Origin: Sphingopyxis jiangsuensis
GTDB taxonomy: Bacteria; Pseudomonadota; Alphaproteobacteria; Sphingomonadales; Sphingomonadaceae
Assembly (NCBI RefSeq): GCF_016734905.1
Contig: NZ_JAERPO010000001.1
Coordinates: 620,001 to 684,000, forward strand
Length of the DNA: 64,000 nt
Direction: 5' to 3'
Shown: positions 26,735-35,618 of the stretch, piece by piece
Layout: each line of letters opens with the position of its first letter
Position numbering within the stretch: the stretch's first letter is position 1
Translations under genes and position numbers: made by a program
The notes under the pieces: generated by a model
Database searches by the model: none
Told to the model about the DNA's origin: nothing
Seen by the model: the letters and a program-made list of their open reading frames with translations, nothing else

Positions 26735-27942
26735 ACCCGCTCGTCATCACCAACGCGCGCCTGCTCGGCGGCGACAGCGTCACCGTGCTCGCCGTCGCCG
26801 GGAGCATTTCGGCGATCAACCCGTCCGATCTGCCCGACGGCGCCGAGACGGTCGATGCCAAGGGCCAGTGGATCGCACCCGGCATCGTCGACCTTGGCGT
26901 GTTTGCGACCGACAAGCCCGCCTTTCACTTCGGCGGCATCACGCGCGCCGCGCTGATGCCCGACGGCGCGCACCCGCTCGACCATCCGGGCATGGTCGAG
27001 CGTGCGGCAAAGGGCGGCAAGCCCGACCTTTGGGTCCACCCGCTCGCCGCCGCCACCAAAGGGCTCGAAGGCAAGGAACTCGCCGAAATCGCGCTGATGA
27101 AGAGCGCGGGCGCGCGCGCGGTCGCGACCGGCCGCCGCCGCATTGCCGATGCGGGCGTAATGCGCCGCGTGCTGTCCTACGCCGCCGCGCTCGGCCTCAC
27201 CGTGATCGCGCATGCCGAGGACGAGGGGCTGACCCACGGCGCGGTGGCGACCGATGGCGAAATGGCGACGCGGCTCGGTCTCGCCTCGGCCCCCGCGATT
27301 GCCGAAGCGATGGCGGTCGCGCGCGACCTGATGCTGGTGGAGGAAACCGGCGCGCCGCTCCATTTCCGCCAGCTCTCGACCGCGCGCGCGCTCGATCTCG
27401 TCCGCGAGGCCAAGGCCAGGGGGCTGCCCGTGACCTGCGGCATCACCCCGGCTCATCTCTTCCTCTCGGATACCGCGGTCGGCGATTTTCGCACCTTCGC
27501 GCGCCTGTCGCCGCCGCTTCGCAGCGAGGACGACCGCCTCGCCTGCCTCGCCGGGGTCGCCGACGGCACGATCGACATCCTCGCGTCGGGCCATGACCCG
27601 CGCGGGCCCGAGGACAAGCGCCTTCCCTTTGCCGAGGCGCTGCCCGGCATGGCGGGCGCCGAAACCTTGCTCGCGATGGGGCTCCAGCTCGTTCGCGATG
27701 GCCATGTCACGCCCGCGCGCCTCTTCGACCTCCTCGCCGCCAATCCCGCGCGCCTGCTCGGCATCGACGCGGGGCGCATCGAGACGGGGCTCGACGCCGA
27801 CCTAATCCTGGTCGACGAAGGCACGCCGTGGCAGGTCGATGCCAAGAAAATGGCCGCCTGGGCGGGCAATACTCCGTTCGACGGCATGCCCGTCCAGGGC
27901 CGCGCGACCGCGATGTGGAAAGGCGGCGTGCGAATACGCTGA
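26725..27942 (+). CDS. Dihydroorotase-like protein lacking zinc ligands (PyrX type)
   Basis: The 405-residue amidohydrolase-fold protein is coupled to pyrB. In active dihydroorotases the first strand ends in D-x-H-x-H; here residues 56-60 read DLGVF, so both His are missing. The later metal His is Gln in LHFRQLST, and the catalytic Asp of the usual T-D-H-A-P motif is Gly in [15 protein letters not shown] is retained. It is therefore probably catalytically inactive and structural, like the PyrC' (PyrX) subunit that supports aspartate transcarbamoylase assembly in Pseudomonas. A separate active PyrC should exist elsewhere; none is in this window. Confidence 0.85.
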   Translation: MELNPLVITNARLLGGDSVTVLAVAGSISAINPSDLPDGAETVDAKGQWIAPGIVDLGVFATDKPAFHFGGITRAALMPDGAHPLDHPGMVERAAKGGKPDLWVHPLAAATKGLEGKELAEIALMKSAGARAVATGRRRIADAGVMRRVLSYAAALGLTVIAHAEDEGLTHGAVATDGEMATRLGLASAPAIAEAMAVARDLMLVEETGAPLHFRQLSTARALDLVREAKARGLPVTCGITPAHLFLSDTAVGDFRTFARLSPPLRSEDDRLACLAGVADGTIDILASGHDPRGPEDKRLPFAEALPGMAGAETLLAMGLQLVRDGHVTPARLFDLLAANPARLLGIDAGRIETGLDADLILVDEGTPWQVDAKKMAAWAGNTPFDGMPVQGRATAMWKGGVRIR

Positions 27943-27952
27943 CCGCAAAAAT

Positions 27953-27982
27953 GAAGCGCGGTCCTTCACAGGACCGCGCTTC
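27953..27982. terminator. Hairpin between pyrX-like gene and SPOR gene
   Basis: A perfect 13-bp stem (GAAGCGCGGTCCT / AGGACCGCGCTTC) with a 4-nt loop lies between two convergent genes. There is no long T-tract, so its termination strength is uncertain. Confidence 0.65.
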
Positions 27983-28019
27983 CCCCCATAACCCCCTCGC
28001 GTGCGAGAGGGGAAATTCC

Positions 28020-29447
28020 TTATCGCGAAGCGAGCTGCACCGGGCGCGCCTTGGCGGCCCATTGGATCGCCTCGCTGCCGCCCATCTGGCGGACGAAGCA
28101 GCGCTCGCCCTCGGCTTTGAGCTGTTGGCACAATGCCTTGGCATCGCTGCTGCTCTTGAGGCCGTTGACCGTCAGGCGGTGAAAGGTGCGCCCGTTGACG
28201 ACCGCGGCGTGGCTCGACGCCGGAAAGCTTGCGAGCATGGCGTTGCGCTGTTTCAGCACGCCCCATTTTTCCTTGGCGACCGCCAGGCTGTCATAGGCGC
28301 CGAGCTGAACCGCCCAACCGTTCGGATTTTTCGTATCAAAGCCCATTGCGGCGGGGATCAGGCGGGTTGCGATCTCAAGTGCCTGCCGCTGCGCGGGGCG
28401 CAGTGTTTCGGCCTTGGCGCCCGCTGCTCCCGCCACGCGCGGCGCATGGCGATAGGGCGCGGCATCGGCGAGGATGATTTCGCCCGCTGCGGCCGGCTGC
28501 GGCAATTCGGTGACCGGGACGACGCCGTCGGCGTTGCGTTCGGGCATCGGCAGTTCGATGCTGCGGATCGCGCTCGATGCATCGGCCATCGCGACCGGTG
28601 CGGCTTCGGGCGGCGGCGGCGGCGCAAAGCTTTCGAGCGGCGCCGGGTCCGCGCTTGCCAGCATGACGGGTTCGGCGTCCGCGGCGGCCATCCGAACCGC
28701 CGGGAAATTGGCGAGTGCAAGGCGCACCGGCATACCGGCGTCGGCCTGCGCCTTGGTGCCGATCAGGTTCGCAACGCGCACCTGCGCGTCCGGCTGGCCT
28801 GCAAGCTGCGACCATTCGGCCATCCGGCCTTCGATCTTGTCGAGCGGCAGGTCCTGCGAGGCGATGATGCGCGCCTGCGCCCAGCGCCCCGACAGTGCGA
28901 GCGCCAGCGCCAGATTCTGCCGCGTGCGCGCGGTCGCGTCCTTGGCCCGCGCCGCTTCGGTCAGCACAAAGATCGATGCCTCGCTATCGCCCGCAAGCGC
29001 CAGCGCGAGCCCGAGGTCGGTCGCCGGAACGGTGTCGCGATGCTGCGACAACAGATCGACGGCCTCGCGGCGCTTGCCCTGCGCAATCTGCGCGAGGCTC
29101 AGCGCGATGACGCTATTGGCGTCGGGCGCGCCGAGTTCCATCGATTCGCTGAGCGCATGCGTCGCCGACGCGAAACGCCCGTCGTTGAGATAGGCCTGCC
29201 CCAGCAAAGCGCGATAGCGTGCATCGCGCGGGCTCGCCTCGACGGCGGCTTCGGCAAAGGCGACCGCCTTACTGACCTTGCCATGCTCCATCGCATCGCG
29301 CGCGCGCTCGGCCGACTTTTCGGCGGTCGCGGGCGCCCCGGCGGCGCTCGACGGCGCTTTCGCCATCGTGCCCAGCCCGCTGCATCCAGTGGCCGTGCCG
29401 AGGACGAACCCCGAAACGGCCAGCTTCATCAGCATCTTGCGATTCAT
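28020..29447 (-). CDS. SPOR and TPR domain lipoprotein
   Basis: The 475-residue envelope protein has a lipobox (GTATGC, Cys22) after a short signal sequence, then tetratricopeptide-like helices (residues about 45-200, e.g. ARYRALLGQAYLNDGRFASATHALSE), a Pro/Ala-rich linker and a C-terminal SPOR domain (GWAVQLGAYDSLAVAKEKWGVL ... GLKSSSDAKALCQQL). SPOR domains bind denuded septal peptidoglycan, so it is probably recruited to the division site. It forms a run with the minus-strand RHH and ParA genes, which start upstream. Confidence 0.87.
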   Translation of the reverse strand: MNRKMLMKLAVSGFVLGTATGCSGLGTMAKAPSSAAGAPATAEKSAERARDAMEHGKVSKAVAFAEAAVEASPRDARYRALLGQAYLNDGRFASATHALSESMELGAPDANSVIALSLAQIAQGKRREAVDLLSQHRDTVPATDLGLALALAGDSEASIFVLTEAARAKDATARTRQNLALALALSGRWAQARIIASQDLPLDKIEGRMAEWSQLAGQPDAQVRVANLIGTKAQADAGMPVRLALANFPAVRMAAADAEPVMLASADPAPLESFAPPPPPEAAPVAMADASSAIRSIELPMPERNADGVVPVTELPQPAAAGEIILADAAPYRHAPRVAGAAGAKAETLRPAQRQALEIATRLIPAAMGFDTKNPNGWAVQLGAYDSLAVAKEKWGVLKQRNAMLASFPASSHAAVVNGRTFHRLTVNGLKSSSDAKALCQQLKAEGERCFVRQMGGSEAIQWAAKARPVQLASR

Positions 29448-29472
29448 GACAGGTCCCCCTTTTTCTCGCTGT

Positions 29473-30141
29473 CTAGTTCGTCTTGCGTACCGGACGCGCT
29501 GCCGGCAGGCGGCTCGCCATTGCGTCGATTTCGGGTAGCGACGACAGATATTCGTCGAGCAGGTCGGTCAGGATTGCCTGCGCCGACTTGTTCGTCACGG
29601 CGCTCGCCAGCCGCAACCGCAGATGGCGTTCGGCGTCGAGGCGCAACGTGAACGCCGCCTTGTCGCGGGCGCGCAGCGCGCGCGGCGCCTTGGCTTTCGG
29701 TGCGGGACGCTGTTCGACCTTCGCCGCAACCGCGGCGACGCGATCCTTTAGCGATTCCTGCTGACGGACGACTTCGGGCACGTCGACCGGATCAGCGTCG
29801 AAGCCTTCCCCGGCCAATGCTTCGGTCAGGTCGCCGCCGCGTTCGGCGTTGATCGCCTCGTCGCGCGTCGCGCTTTCTTCGACCGCATGTTCGGCTTCGC
29901 TGTTGTGCGCCAGCACCGATCCGGCGAGGAGCGGCTTCAGGTCGACCATCCGGCCGCCGTCGTTCGACTGGTCGGGGTCGACATCATAGCCCATGTCGTT
30001 CCAGCCAAGGTCGTCATAGCCCGTCCCGGTCAGCGGTGCGGGGCCGCTGCCGAGCGGCTGACGGCGCATGGCGGGTCGTGCCCCACCCTTGCGGGCAAGG
30101 AGTCCGGCGCTCAGCGATGCGAGGGGTTTGGGTTCGCCCAT
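29473..30141 (-). CDS. Basic-tailed ribbon-helix-helix-like protein downstream of ParA
   Basis: The 222-residue protein starts MGEPKPLASLSAGLLARKGGARPAM. The first 140 residues are low in predicted structure, with an Ala/Lys/Pro linker. Residues about 165-205 (AAFTLRLDAERHLRLRLASAVTNKSAQAILTDLLDEYL) look like a ribbon-helix-helix DNA-binding domain: one beta strand, two helices and an N-K-S-A-Q turn. It lies 17 bp after the ParA-like ATPase gene, so the two may work as a ParA/RHH-adaptor pair, like the partition or cargo-positioning pairs of plasmids. The function is inferred from domain and context only. Confidence 0.65.
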   Translation of the reverse strand: MGEPKPLASLSAGLLARKGGARPAMRRQPLGSGPAPLTGTGYDDLGWNDMGYDVDPDQSNDGGRMVDLKPLLAGSVLAHNSEAEHAVEESATRDEAINAERGGDLTEALAGEGFDADPVDVPEVVRQQESLKDRVAAVAAKVEQRPAPKAKAPRALRARDKAAFTLRLDAERHLRLRLASAVTNKSAQAILTDLLDEYLSSLPEIDAMASRLPAARPVRKTN

Positions 30142-30158
30142 GGTTCCAAACTCTCCCG

Positions 30159-30884
30159 TCACTGACCGGCGACGCGGCGGCCGAAGCCACCACCCATCGG
30201 ACGGACCGCGCCATAACTGCCCGGCTGCGGCACCGCGGGTGCCGAAAAGACGGTGCGGCGGAAATTCTTTTCCAGCCGGTCGTTTATATAGGTCCACAAT
30301 TGGCGAATCTCTTCGGCCGAACGCCCGTTGGGGTCGACCTCCATCACCGTGCGCCCGTCGATCATCGACGCCGCATAGTCGGTGCGATGGTGCAGCGTCA
30401 CCGGTGCGACGGTGCCGTGCTGCGACAGCGCGACGGCGGCCTCGCTGGTGATCTTTGCCTTGGGGGTCGCGGCGTTGACGACGAACACGAGCGGTTTGCC
30501 CGCGCGTTCGCACAGGTCGACCGTGGCGCCGACGGCGCGCAGGTCGTGCGGGCTCGGGCGCGTCGGGACGACGATGAGTTCGGCGACGCCGATAACGCTC
30601 TGGATCGCCATCGTGATCGCCGGCGGCGTGTCGATAACGGCGAGTTTGAAGCCCTGCTGGCGCAGCACTTCAAGGTCCGATGCAAGCCGCGCGACCGTGG
30701 TCTGCGCAAAGGCCGGAAGGTCGGTTTCGCGCTCGTTCCACCAGTCGGCGAGCGAGCCCTGCGGGTCGATGTCGATCAACACGACGGGGCCGGCGCCGGC
30801 AAGCTGCGCCTGCACCGCGAGGTGCCCCGACAGCGTCGTTTTGCCCGACCCGCCTTTCTGTGAAGCCAATGCCAATACGCGCAC
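30159..30884 (-). CDS. ParA family ATPase
   Basis: The 241-residue protein begins with LALASQKGGSGKTTLSGHLA, the deviant Walker A of ParA/MinD ATPases (Lys10 and Lys15), followed by VLIDIDPQGSLADWWNER and LAVIDTPPAI. It is an orphan ParA rather than the oriC-linked parAB, since no parB or gid genes adjoin. It probably positions a cargo on the nucleoid together with the RHH-like protein downstream. I use the GTG at 30884: it follows GAGGGGG by six bases and places the Walker A at the usual distance from the N-terminus. An upstream in-frame start adds 15 unconserved residues. Confidence 0.88.
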   Translation of the reverse strand: MRVLALASQKGGSGKTTLSGHLAVQAQLAGAGPVVLIDIDPQGSLADWWNERETDLPAFAQTTVARLASDLEVLRQQGFKLAVIDTPPAITMAIQSVIGVAELIVVPTRPSPHDLRAVGATVDLCERAGKPLVFVVNAATPKAKITSEAAVALSQHGTVAPVTLHHRTDYAASMIDGRTVMEVDPNGRSAEEIRQLWTYINDRLEKNFRRTVFSAPAVPQPGSYGAVRPMGGGFGRRVAGQ

Positions 30885-31143
30885 TGCTATCCCCCTCGGA
30901 TATCCAATAATCGGCCGGAGGAATGGCATGGAGGACGCTAAAATTGAGTTAACGATGATAAATTGTCGGTGAACGAGCCGTTGGATTCTGTGGTAAAGAT
31001 CCGCTTAATGCGAAACTGTCCCGGCATGGAGCAACTACGGGCATCCCGCACGCGTCGCTAACGGGGTGTTAGCCAATTGCCCCTATCCGCTTTGCCGGGA
31101 CCGACGGCCGATCACATGCGCCGCAAGCCAGTGGAGATACTCG

Positions 31144-32370
31144 ATGCGTTCCATTCGCACCGCCGCCCTTTTCAGCCTGCCGCTCGCGCTCGCCGCGCTT
31201 GCCGTGCCCGCCAATGCCGATGTGAAGGATGGCGTCGATGCCTGGCAGGCGGGCGATTATCAGGCCGCCGTCGCCGAGTGGCGCCCGCTCGCGCTTGCCG
31301 GCGACCCCGATGCGCAATTCAATCTGGGCCAGGCCTACAAGCTCGGCCGCGGCGTTCCCGCCGATCTGGCGCAGGCCGAGGCCTGGTATCGCCGCGCCGC
31401 GAAACAGGGCCATTTGCAGGCCGAGGACAATCTTGGCCTCGTGCTTTTCACCGCCAACCGCCGCGACGAGGCGATGGACTATATCGCCCGATCCGCCGCG
31501 CGGGGGGAACCGCGCGCGCAATATGTCCTCGGCACCGCGCATTTCAACGGCGACCTCGCCACGCGCGATTGGCCGCTTTCTTATGCACTGACGAAGCGCG
31601 CGACCGACGCCGGGCTCGACATCGCCGCCGCACGGCTCGCGCAGCTCGACCGGTTGATCCCGCTCGAACAGCGCCAGCGCGGACTTGCGATGCTCCCCGA
31701 CATGGAAAAGTCCGAAGCGCGCGCACGCCTTGCCGCGGTCAATGCCGCCGCACCGCCGCCGCCCAAGGCGGTGGCCTCGCCGGTGAAGACCGCCCGCCTA
31801 CCCGCTTCGCTCCCTGCCACCAGCTACACGCCCCCGCCGGTGATTGCGGCTGCGAAGCCGCCCGCCGCTGCTGCGGTCCCCGACGCGCCTACCGCAATCG
31901 TCACACCCGCGCCGGCTCCGCTGCTCTCGCCCGTCGCACAGGCGGCAGCCGATGCCGCAAGCGAGGCAACGGCCGCCGCAGCGGCAGCGGCCGGAACGAG
32001 TTTCGACGCGCCGCCCGAAACGGCGCCGGCGGCATCTGCACCCGTAAAGCCTGTCAAAACGGCGGTCGCTCCGGCGCCCGAACGGCCCGCCCCCGTCAAA
32101 ACCGCCACGCCCGGGCACGCCCCGGCAAAGCAAGCCGAAAGCCCGTGGCGCGCGCAGCTCGGCGCCTTCGGTGTCGAGGCCAACGCCCGCAACCTCTGGG
32201 CGGCGCTCTCCGGCAAGCACCCGGCCGTCGCGGCGCGCAAACCCTATTTCGTCAAGACCGGCGCGCTCACCCGCCTCCACGCGGGCGGATTTGCCGACAA
32301 GGCTGCGGCCGACCGCTTCTGTACGGAAATGACAGCCAGCGGCCAGCCCTGCCTCGTTATCGCAAAATAG
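31144..32370 (+). CDS. Sel1-repeat and SPOR domain exported protein
   Basis: The 408-residue protein has a signal peptide (residues 1-25, cleavage near VPANA), then Sel1/TPR-like repeats (about 30-165: GDPDAQFNLGQAYKLGRGVPADLAQAEAWYRRAA), a long Ala/Pro-rich linker and a C-terminal SPOR domain (PWRAQLGAFGVEANARNLWAAL). It has the same overall design as the protein at 28020-29447 on the other side of the ParA locus. Such proteins bind division-site peptidoglycan. GGAG precedes the ATG by seven bases. Confidence 0.87.
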   Translation: MRSIRTAALFSLPLALAALAVPANADVKDGVDAWQAGDYQAAVAEWRPLALAGDPDAQFNLGQAYKLGRGVPADLAQAEAWYRRAAKQGHLQAEDNLGLVLFTANRRDEAMDYIARSAARGEPRAQYVLGTAHFNGDLATRDWPLSYALTKRATDAGLDIAAARLAQLDRLIPLEQRQRGLAMLPDMEKSEARARLAAVNAAAPPPPKAVASPVKTARLPASLPATSYTPPPVIAAAKPPAAAAVPDAPTAIVTPAPAPLLSPVAQAAADAASEATAAAAAAAGTSFDAPPETAPAASAPVKPVKTAVAPAPERPAPVKTATPGHAPAKQAESPWRAQLGAFGVEANARNLWAALSGKHPAVAARKPYFVKTGALTRLHAGGFADKAAADRFCTEMTASGQPCLVIAK

Positions 32371-32561
32371 CGCCGCGCCTCCGCGCGCAATGTACCTGCC
32401 CTAACAGCTTGCCGTAGCGTCATTTAAATGCAATACTTGGCCCCGGACCGCACGTTCATTGCCGCACGGCATTGAACGGGGGGCCGGGAAGTTCCCCCGG
32501 CTCCTGCCAAACTCGGGCGGTCCATCCATCGCATGGACCGACCCGCGGAAGGGAGGGCTTG

Positions 32562-33200
32562 ATGGACAGGGGCATCGATTCGCGTTCCGAAAGCGGAGGC
32601 GCGACCAATATTCGGGAATCGCCGGAACAACCGGACCGGCGCGAGGGCGATCGCTATCGCTCGGTTTGCCGTATCGCGCGCGTGAGCCGCTCTGACGACA
32701 TGGGCCTGTGGCGTGTGCGCAATATCTCCGACAAGGGGATGATGCTCGCGGCCGACGTCGAATTGGCCGGGGGCGAAGCGGTGGAGATCGCGCTGTCAGA
32801 AAGCACCGTCATCAGCGGCCGGATAGTCTGGGCGGACAAGGGGCGCTGCGGCATTGCTTTCGACCAGCCTATCGACGCAGCCGCGGTGCTCGCGGCGCTG
32901 GCGCAGGAACAACAGGCCGAAGGTTATCGTGCCTTGCGGCTTCCAATCGAAATCGAAGCGCTCGTCCTTTTCCGCAACGACGCGCGCCCGATCGACCTTG
33001 TCGACATTTCGCAAAGCGGCGCGGGCTTCGTTTACGACAGCAAGCTCGACACCGGGACCGAGATCGACCTGCTGCTTCCCGGCGATGATCAGAAACGCCC
33101 GGCGCTCGTGCGCTGGTCAAAGGGGAATCGCGGCGGCCTGTGGTTCAGGCGGCCGCTCGACAGGACCGAGCTGGAAAGCGTCGCGCGCTTTCGATCCTGA
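32562..33200 (+). CDS. PilZ-domain protein, two tandem domains
   Basis: The 212-residue protein appears to contain two PilZ-like beta barrels. The first has RREGDRY followed by VRNISDKGMMLAAD and GRIVWADKGRCGIAFD; the second has LPIEIEALVLF, VDISQSGAGFVYD and GLWFRRPL. PilZ domains bind cyclic di-GMP through an RxxxR and D/NxSxxG; R-R-E-G-D-R and N-I-S-D-K-G in the first domain approximate this, while the second (D-I-S-Q-S-G) lacks an obvious RxxxR. It is probably a cyclic-di-GMP responder. GGAAGGGAGG precedes the ATG. Confidence 0.85.
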   Translation: MDRGIDSRSESGGATNIRESPEQPDRREGDRYRSVCRIARVSRSDDMGLWRVRNISDKGMMLAADVELAGGEAVEIALSESTVISGRIVWADKGRCGIAFDQPIDAAAVLAALAQEQQAEGYRALRLPIEIEALVLFRNDARPIDLVDISQSGAGFVYDSKLDTGTEIDLLLPGDDQKRPALVRWSKGNRGGLWFRRPLDRTELESVARFRS

Positions 33201-33223
33201 CGACGCCGCGCGCACATGCGGCG

Positions 33224-33673
33224 CTATGGCATGTGGCGCAGGTGAATGATCGGATAGGGTCGCCCCTGCCCGTCGAGCGCAGACCGGCCGACGGGCACGA
33301 AACCAAGCCGCCGGTAAAAGCCCACCGCCTGGTCATTCTGCTCGTTGACGTCGGTTGAAAGCCCCGGCGCCCGCGCCAGCGCATGAAGGACGAGCATGCG
33401 CCCGACGCCCTTGCCGCGATGCGCGGGGGCGATGAAAAGCGCATCCATATGGGCGCCGTTCAGCAGCATGAAACCCACCGGCCGATCCGCTCCATCGACG
33501 GCGAGCCAGAGCGGTGCCGAGGGCAGGAAATCGGCGACTTCGGCGTCGATTTCCTTCCGGTCGGCTGCGGACAGGAAGTCGTGCGTTGCATCGACCGCGT
33601 CGCGCCAGATCTGCAGCACCGCGGCGCCGTCGCCGGGCACAGAGGCGCGCATTGTACAGGGCGCGCGGTCCAT
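33224..33673 (-). CDS. yjaB: GNAT family N-acetyltransferase, YjaB-like
   Basis: The 149-residue protein closely resembles E. coli YjaB: IWRDAVDATHDFLSAADRKEI, LWLAVDGADRPVGFMLLNG, HMDALFIAPAHRGKGVGRML (the acetyl-CoA Q/R-x-x-G-x-G/A loop) and VNEQNDQAVGFYRRLGF. It would transfer acetyl from acetyl-CoA to an amine; the physiological substrate is unknown. It lies 32 bp downstream of serB on the same strand and may be co-transcribed. An internal ATG seven codons in is an alternative start. Confidence 0.88.
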   Translation of the reverse strand: MDRAPCTMRASVPGDGAAVLQIWRDAVDATHDFLSAADRKEIDAEVADFLPSAPLWLAVDGADRPVGFMLLNGAHMDALFIAPAHRGKGVGRMLVLHALARAPGLSTDVNEQNDQAVGFYRRLGFVPVGRSALDGQGRPYPIIHLRHMP

Positions 33674-33705
33674 CGTCCTTGTTCTCGCCCGGCGTCCGGC
33701 GTCGT

Positions 33706-34590
33706 TCAGCCCAGAACCCAATCGCGCCGCGGATAGCCCTGCGCCCACAAGAGCGCGGTCAGGTCGTGGTGGCGGATCGCTGCGTCGGCGGCCTGGGCGG
33801 CGGCGGCGTGCGGGTGGTAAGCGATGCCGAGCCCCGCCGCGGTGATCATCGGAATATCGTTCGCCCCGTCGCCGACCGCGAGAGTGTCGGCCAGCGGCAG
33901 CCCGTGTTTCGCCGCCTCGGCGGTCAACGTTGCATGCTTGGTGCTCGCATCGACCACCGGTTCGGTCACCCGGCCCGTCAGCTTGCCGTCGACAACCTCC
34001 AGCACATTGGCAACGACGCGGTCGAAACCGATCGCCTCGCCCACCGGATCGGCAAAAGCGGTGAATCCTCCGGTGACGAGCACCGACCGCGCGCCATGCG
34101 CCTTCATCGTCTGGATCAGCGTGCGCGCGCCGCGCGTCAGGCGCACCCGCTCGATCCGGCATTCGGCCAGCACGCTTTCGTCCATCCCGCCGAGCAGCGC
34201 GACGCGCTCGGCCAGCGCGGCGCGAAAATCGAGCTCGCCCTTCATCGCGCGCTCTGTAATCGCCGAAATCTGCGGTTTCAGTCCGGCGTAGTCGGCCAGT
34301 TCGTCGATGCATTCACAGCGGATCATCGTCGAATCCATGTCGGCTATGATCAGCTTCTTGGTGCGGTCGCCGAGCGGCTGGACGACCACGTCGAGCGCCC
34401 CATGATCCATTTTCGCCAGTTCTTTGCGCGCGCTCACCAGGCTCCCCTCGAACGCGATGTCCACAGCGTCACCGACGTCGAGCCAGTGCGGCGCGCCGAC
34501 GTCATGCCCCGTCATGTCGAGCCGGTCGATCGCTTCGCGGACCACCTCACCCGTCAGCTTTCCGTCGGCGATCAGCGTGGCAACGAACAT
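33706..34590 (-). CDS. serB: Phosphoserine phosphatase
   Basis: This is the last step of serine synthesis. The 294-residue protein has an N-terminal ACT-like regulatory region (residues 1-80) and a HAD hydrolase core: IIADMDSTMIRCEC (nucleophile Asp in DxDST), SVLVTGGFTAFADPV (motif II Thr/Gly), a conserved Lys, and LAVGDGANDIPMI (motif III). AAGGAG before the ATG at 34590 supports the start over an ATG 72 bp upstream. Confidence 0.95.
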   Translation of the reverse strand: MFVATLIADGKLTGEVVREAIDRLDMTGHDVGAPHWLDVGDAVDIAFEGSLVSARKELAKMDHGALDVVVQPLGDRTKKLIIADMDSTMIRCECIDELADYAGLKPQISAITERAMKGELDFRAALAERVALLGGMDESVLAECRIERVRLTRGARTLIQTMKAHGARSVLVTGGFTAFADPVGEAIGFDRVVANVLEVVDGKLTGRVTEPVVDASTKHATLTAEAAKHGLPLADTLAVGDGANDIPMITAAGLGIAYHPHAAAAQAADAAIRHHDLTALLWAQGYPRRDWVLG

Positions 34591-34896
34591 GGCGGCTCCT
34601 TCTCCCTTGGCTCGCGGCGCGCGCCGCCCTTCCCTTATCGCGGGCGCCGCGGTCTGCGGCAAGAGTGCTTTGGCAGTCGGGCGGCCGATGCCGCGGCGCG
34701 ATGGCGGCCGACGACGATCCGGTGTCCGCTAAAGCCCGGGTTTCATCGCGCGAAGAACTCTCCCTATTGCGCGCCTGACAGCCGGCGGCAATAGCATCGC
34801 CCGTCTCGCGTGACTGACGCTTGAGATGGGGCACCATCGGGAAGCGCGAGCATGATCGGCCGCGCGTCTGGGCATCCATCTCGCAAGGAGGAACCG
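34591..34896. other. 306-bp divergent intergenic region, serB / LysE gene
   Basis: It separates two divergent genes and should hold both promoters. I see no ORF with a good ribosome-binding site and no convincing RNA structure. A strong Shine-Dalgarno (AAGGAGG) lies at its right end for the LysE gene. Confidence 0.5.
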
Positions 34897-35529
34897 ATGC
34901 CCCAATCCGAAAATCTGCTCGCCTTCGCCATCATCGCGCTCGGCATGGTGCTGACGCCCGGTCCGAACATGGTCTATCTGATCTCGCGCGCCATCTGCCA
35001 GGGCCGTTCGGCGGGCGTGATTTCGCTTGGCGGGGTCGCGCTCGGCTTCGTCTTTTACATGCTCTGCGCCGCGTTCGGGATCACAGCGCTCGTGATGGCG
35101 GTGCCCTTTGCCTATGACGCAATCCGCTTTGCAGGCGCGATCTATCTGCTGTGGCTCGCTTGGCAGGCGGTGCGACCGGGCGGGCGTTCGCCGTTCGAGG
35201 TCAAGGATCTCGCCGTCGACCCGCCGGCAAAGCTTTTTGCGATGGGGTTCCTGACCAACCTGCTCAACCCCAAGATTGCCGTCATGTACCTGTCGCTTCT
35301 GCCGCAATTCATCTCGCCCGATGCCGGCGGGATACTCGGTCAGGCGCTCGTGCTTGGCACGACACAGATCATGATCAGCATAATCGTGAATCTTGCGATC
35401 ATCGTGTCGGCCGCATCGATCGCGCGCTTCCTTGTCCGGCGGCCCAGCTTTGCGAGCATCCAGCGCTGGGTGATGGGTACGGTGCTGGCGGGGCTCGCGG
35501 TGCGGATGGCGACCGAAGCACGTCGTTGA
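34897..35529 (+). CDS. LysE/RhtB family exporter
   Basis: The 210-residue protein has six hydrophobic segments. It opens with FAIIALGMVLTPGPNMVYLISRAICQGRSAGVISLGGVALG, the signature of amino-acid/homoserine-lactone exporters, and later has GFLTNLLNPKIAVMYLSLLPQF. The exported substrate (amino acid or a toxic analogue) cannot be deduced. AAGGAGG ends six bases before the ATG at 34897, which decides the start over an ATG 45 bp upstream. Confidence 0.92.
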   Translation: MPQSENLLAFAIIALGMVLTPGPNMVYLISRAICQGRSAGVISLGGVALGFVFYMLCAAFGITALVMAVPFAYDAIRFAGAIYLLWLAWQAVRPGGRSPFEVKDLAVDPPAKLFAMGFLTNLLNPKIAVMYLSLLPQFISPDAGGILGQALVLGTTQIMISIIVNLAIIVSAASIARFLVRRPSFASIQRWVMGTVLAGLAVRMATEARR

Positions 35530-35618
35530 ACGCTACCCGGACCGCCCGGCGGCGCAGGGGGAACAGTTGACGACACGGCCTCGCACGTTGGCGTGCGGGC
35601 TGTTATCACCATCGGAAT

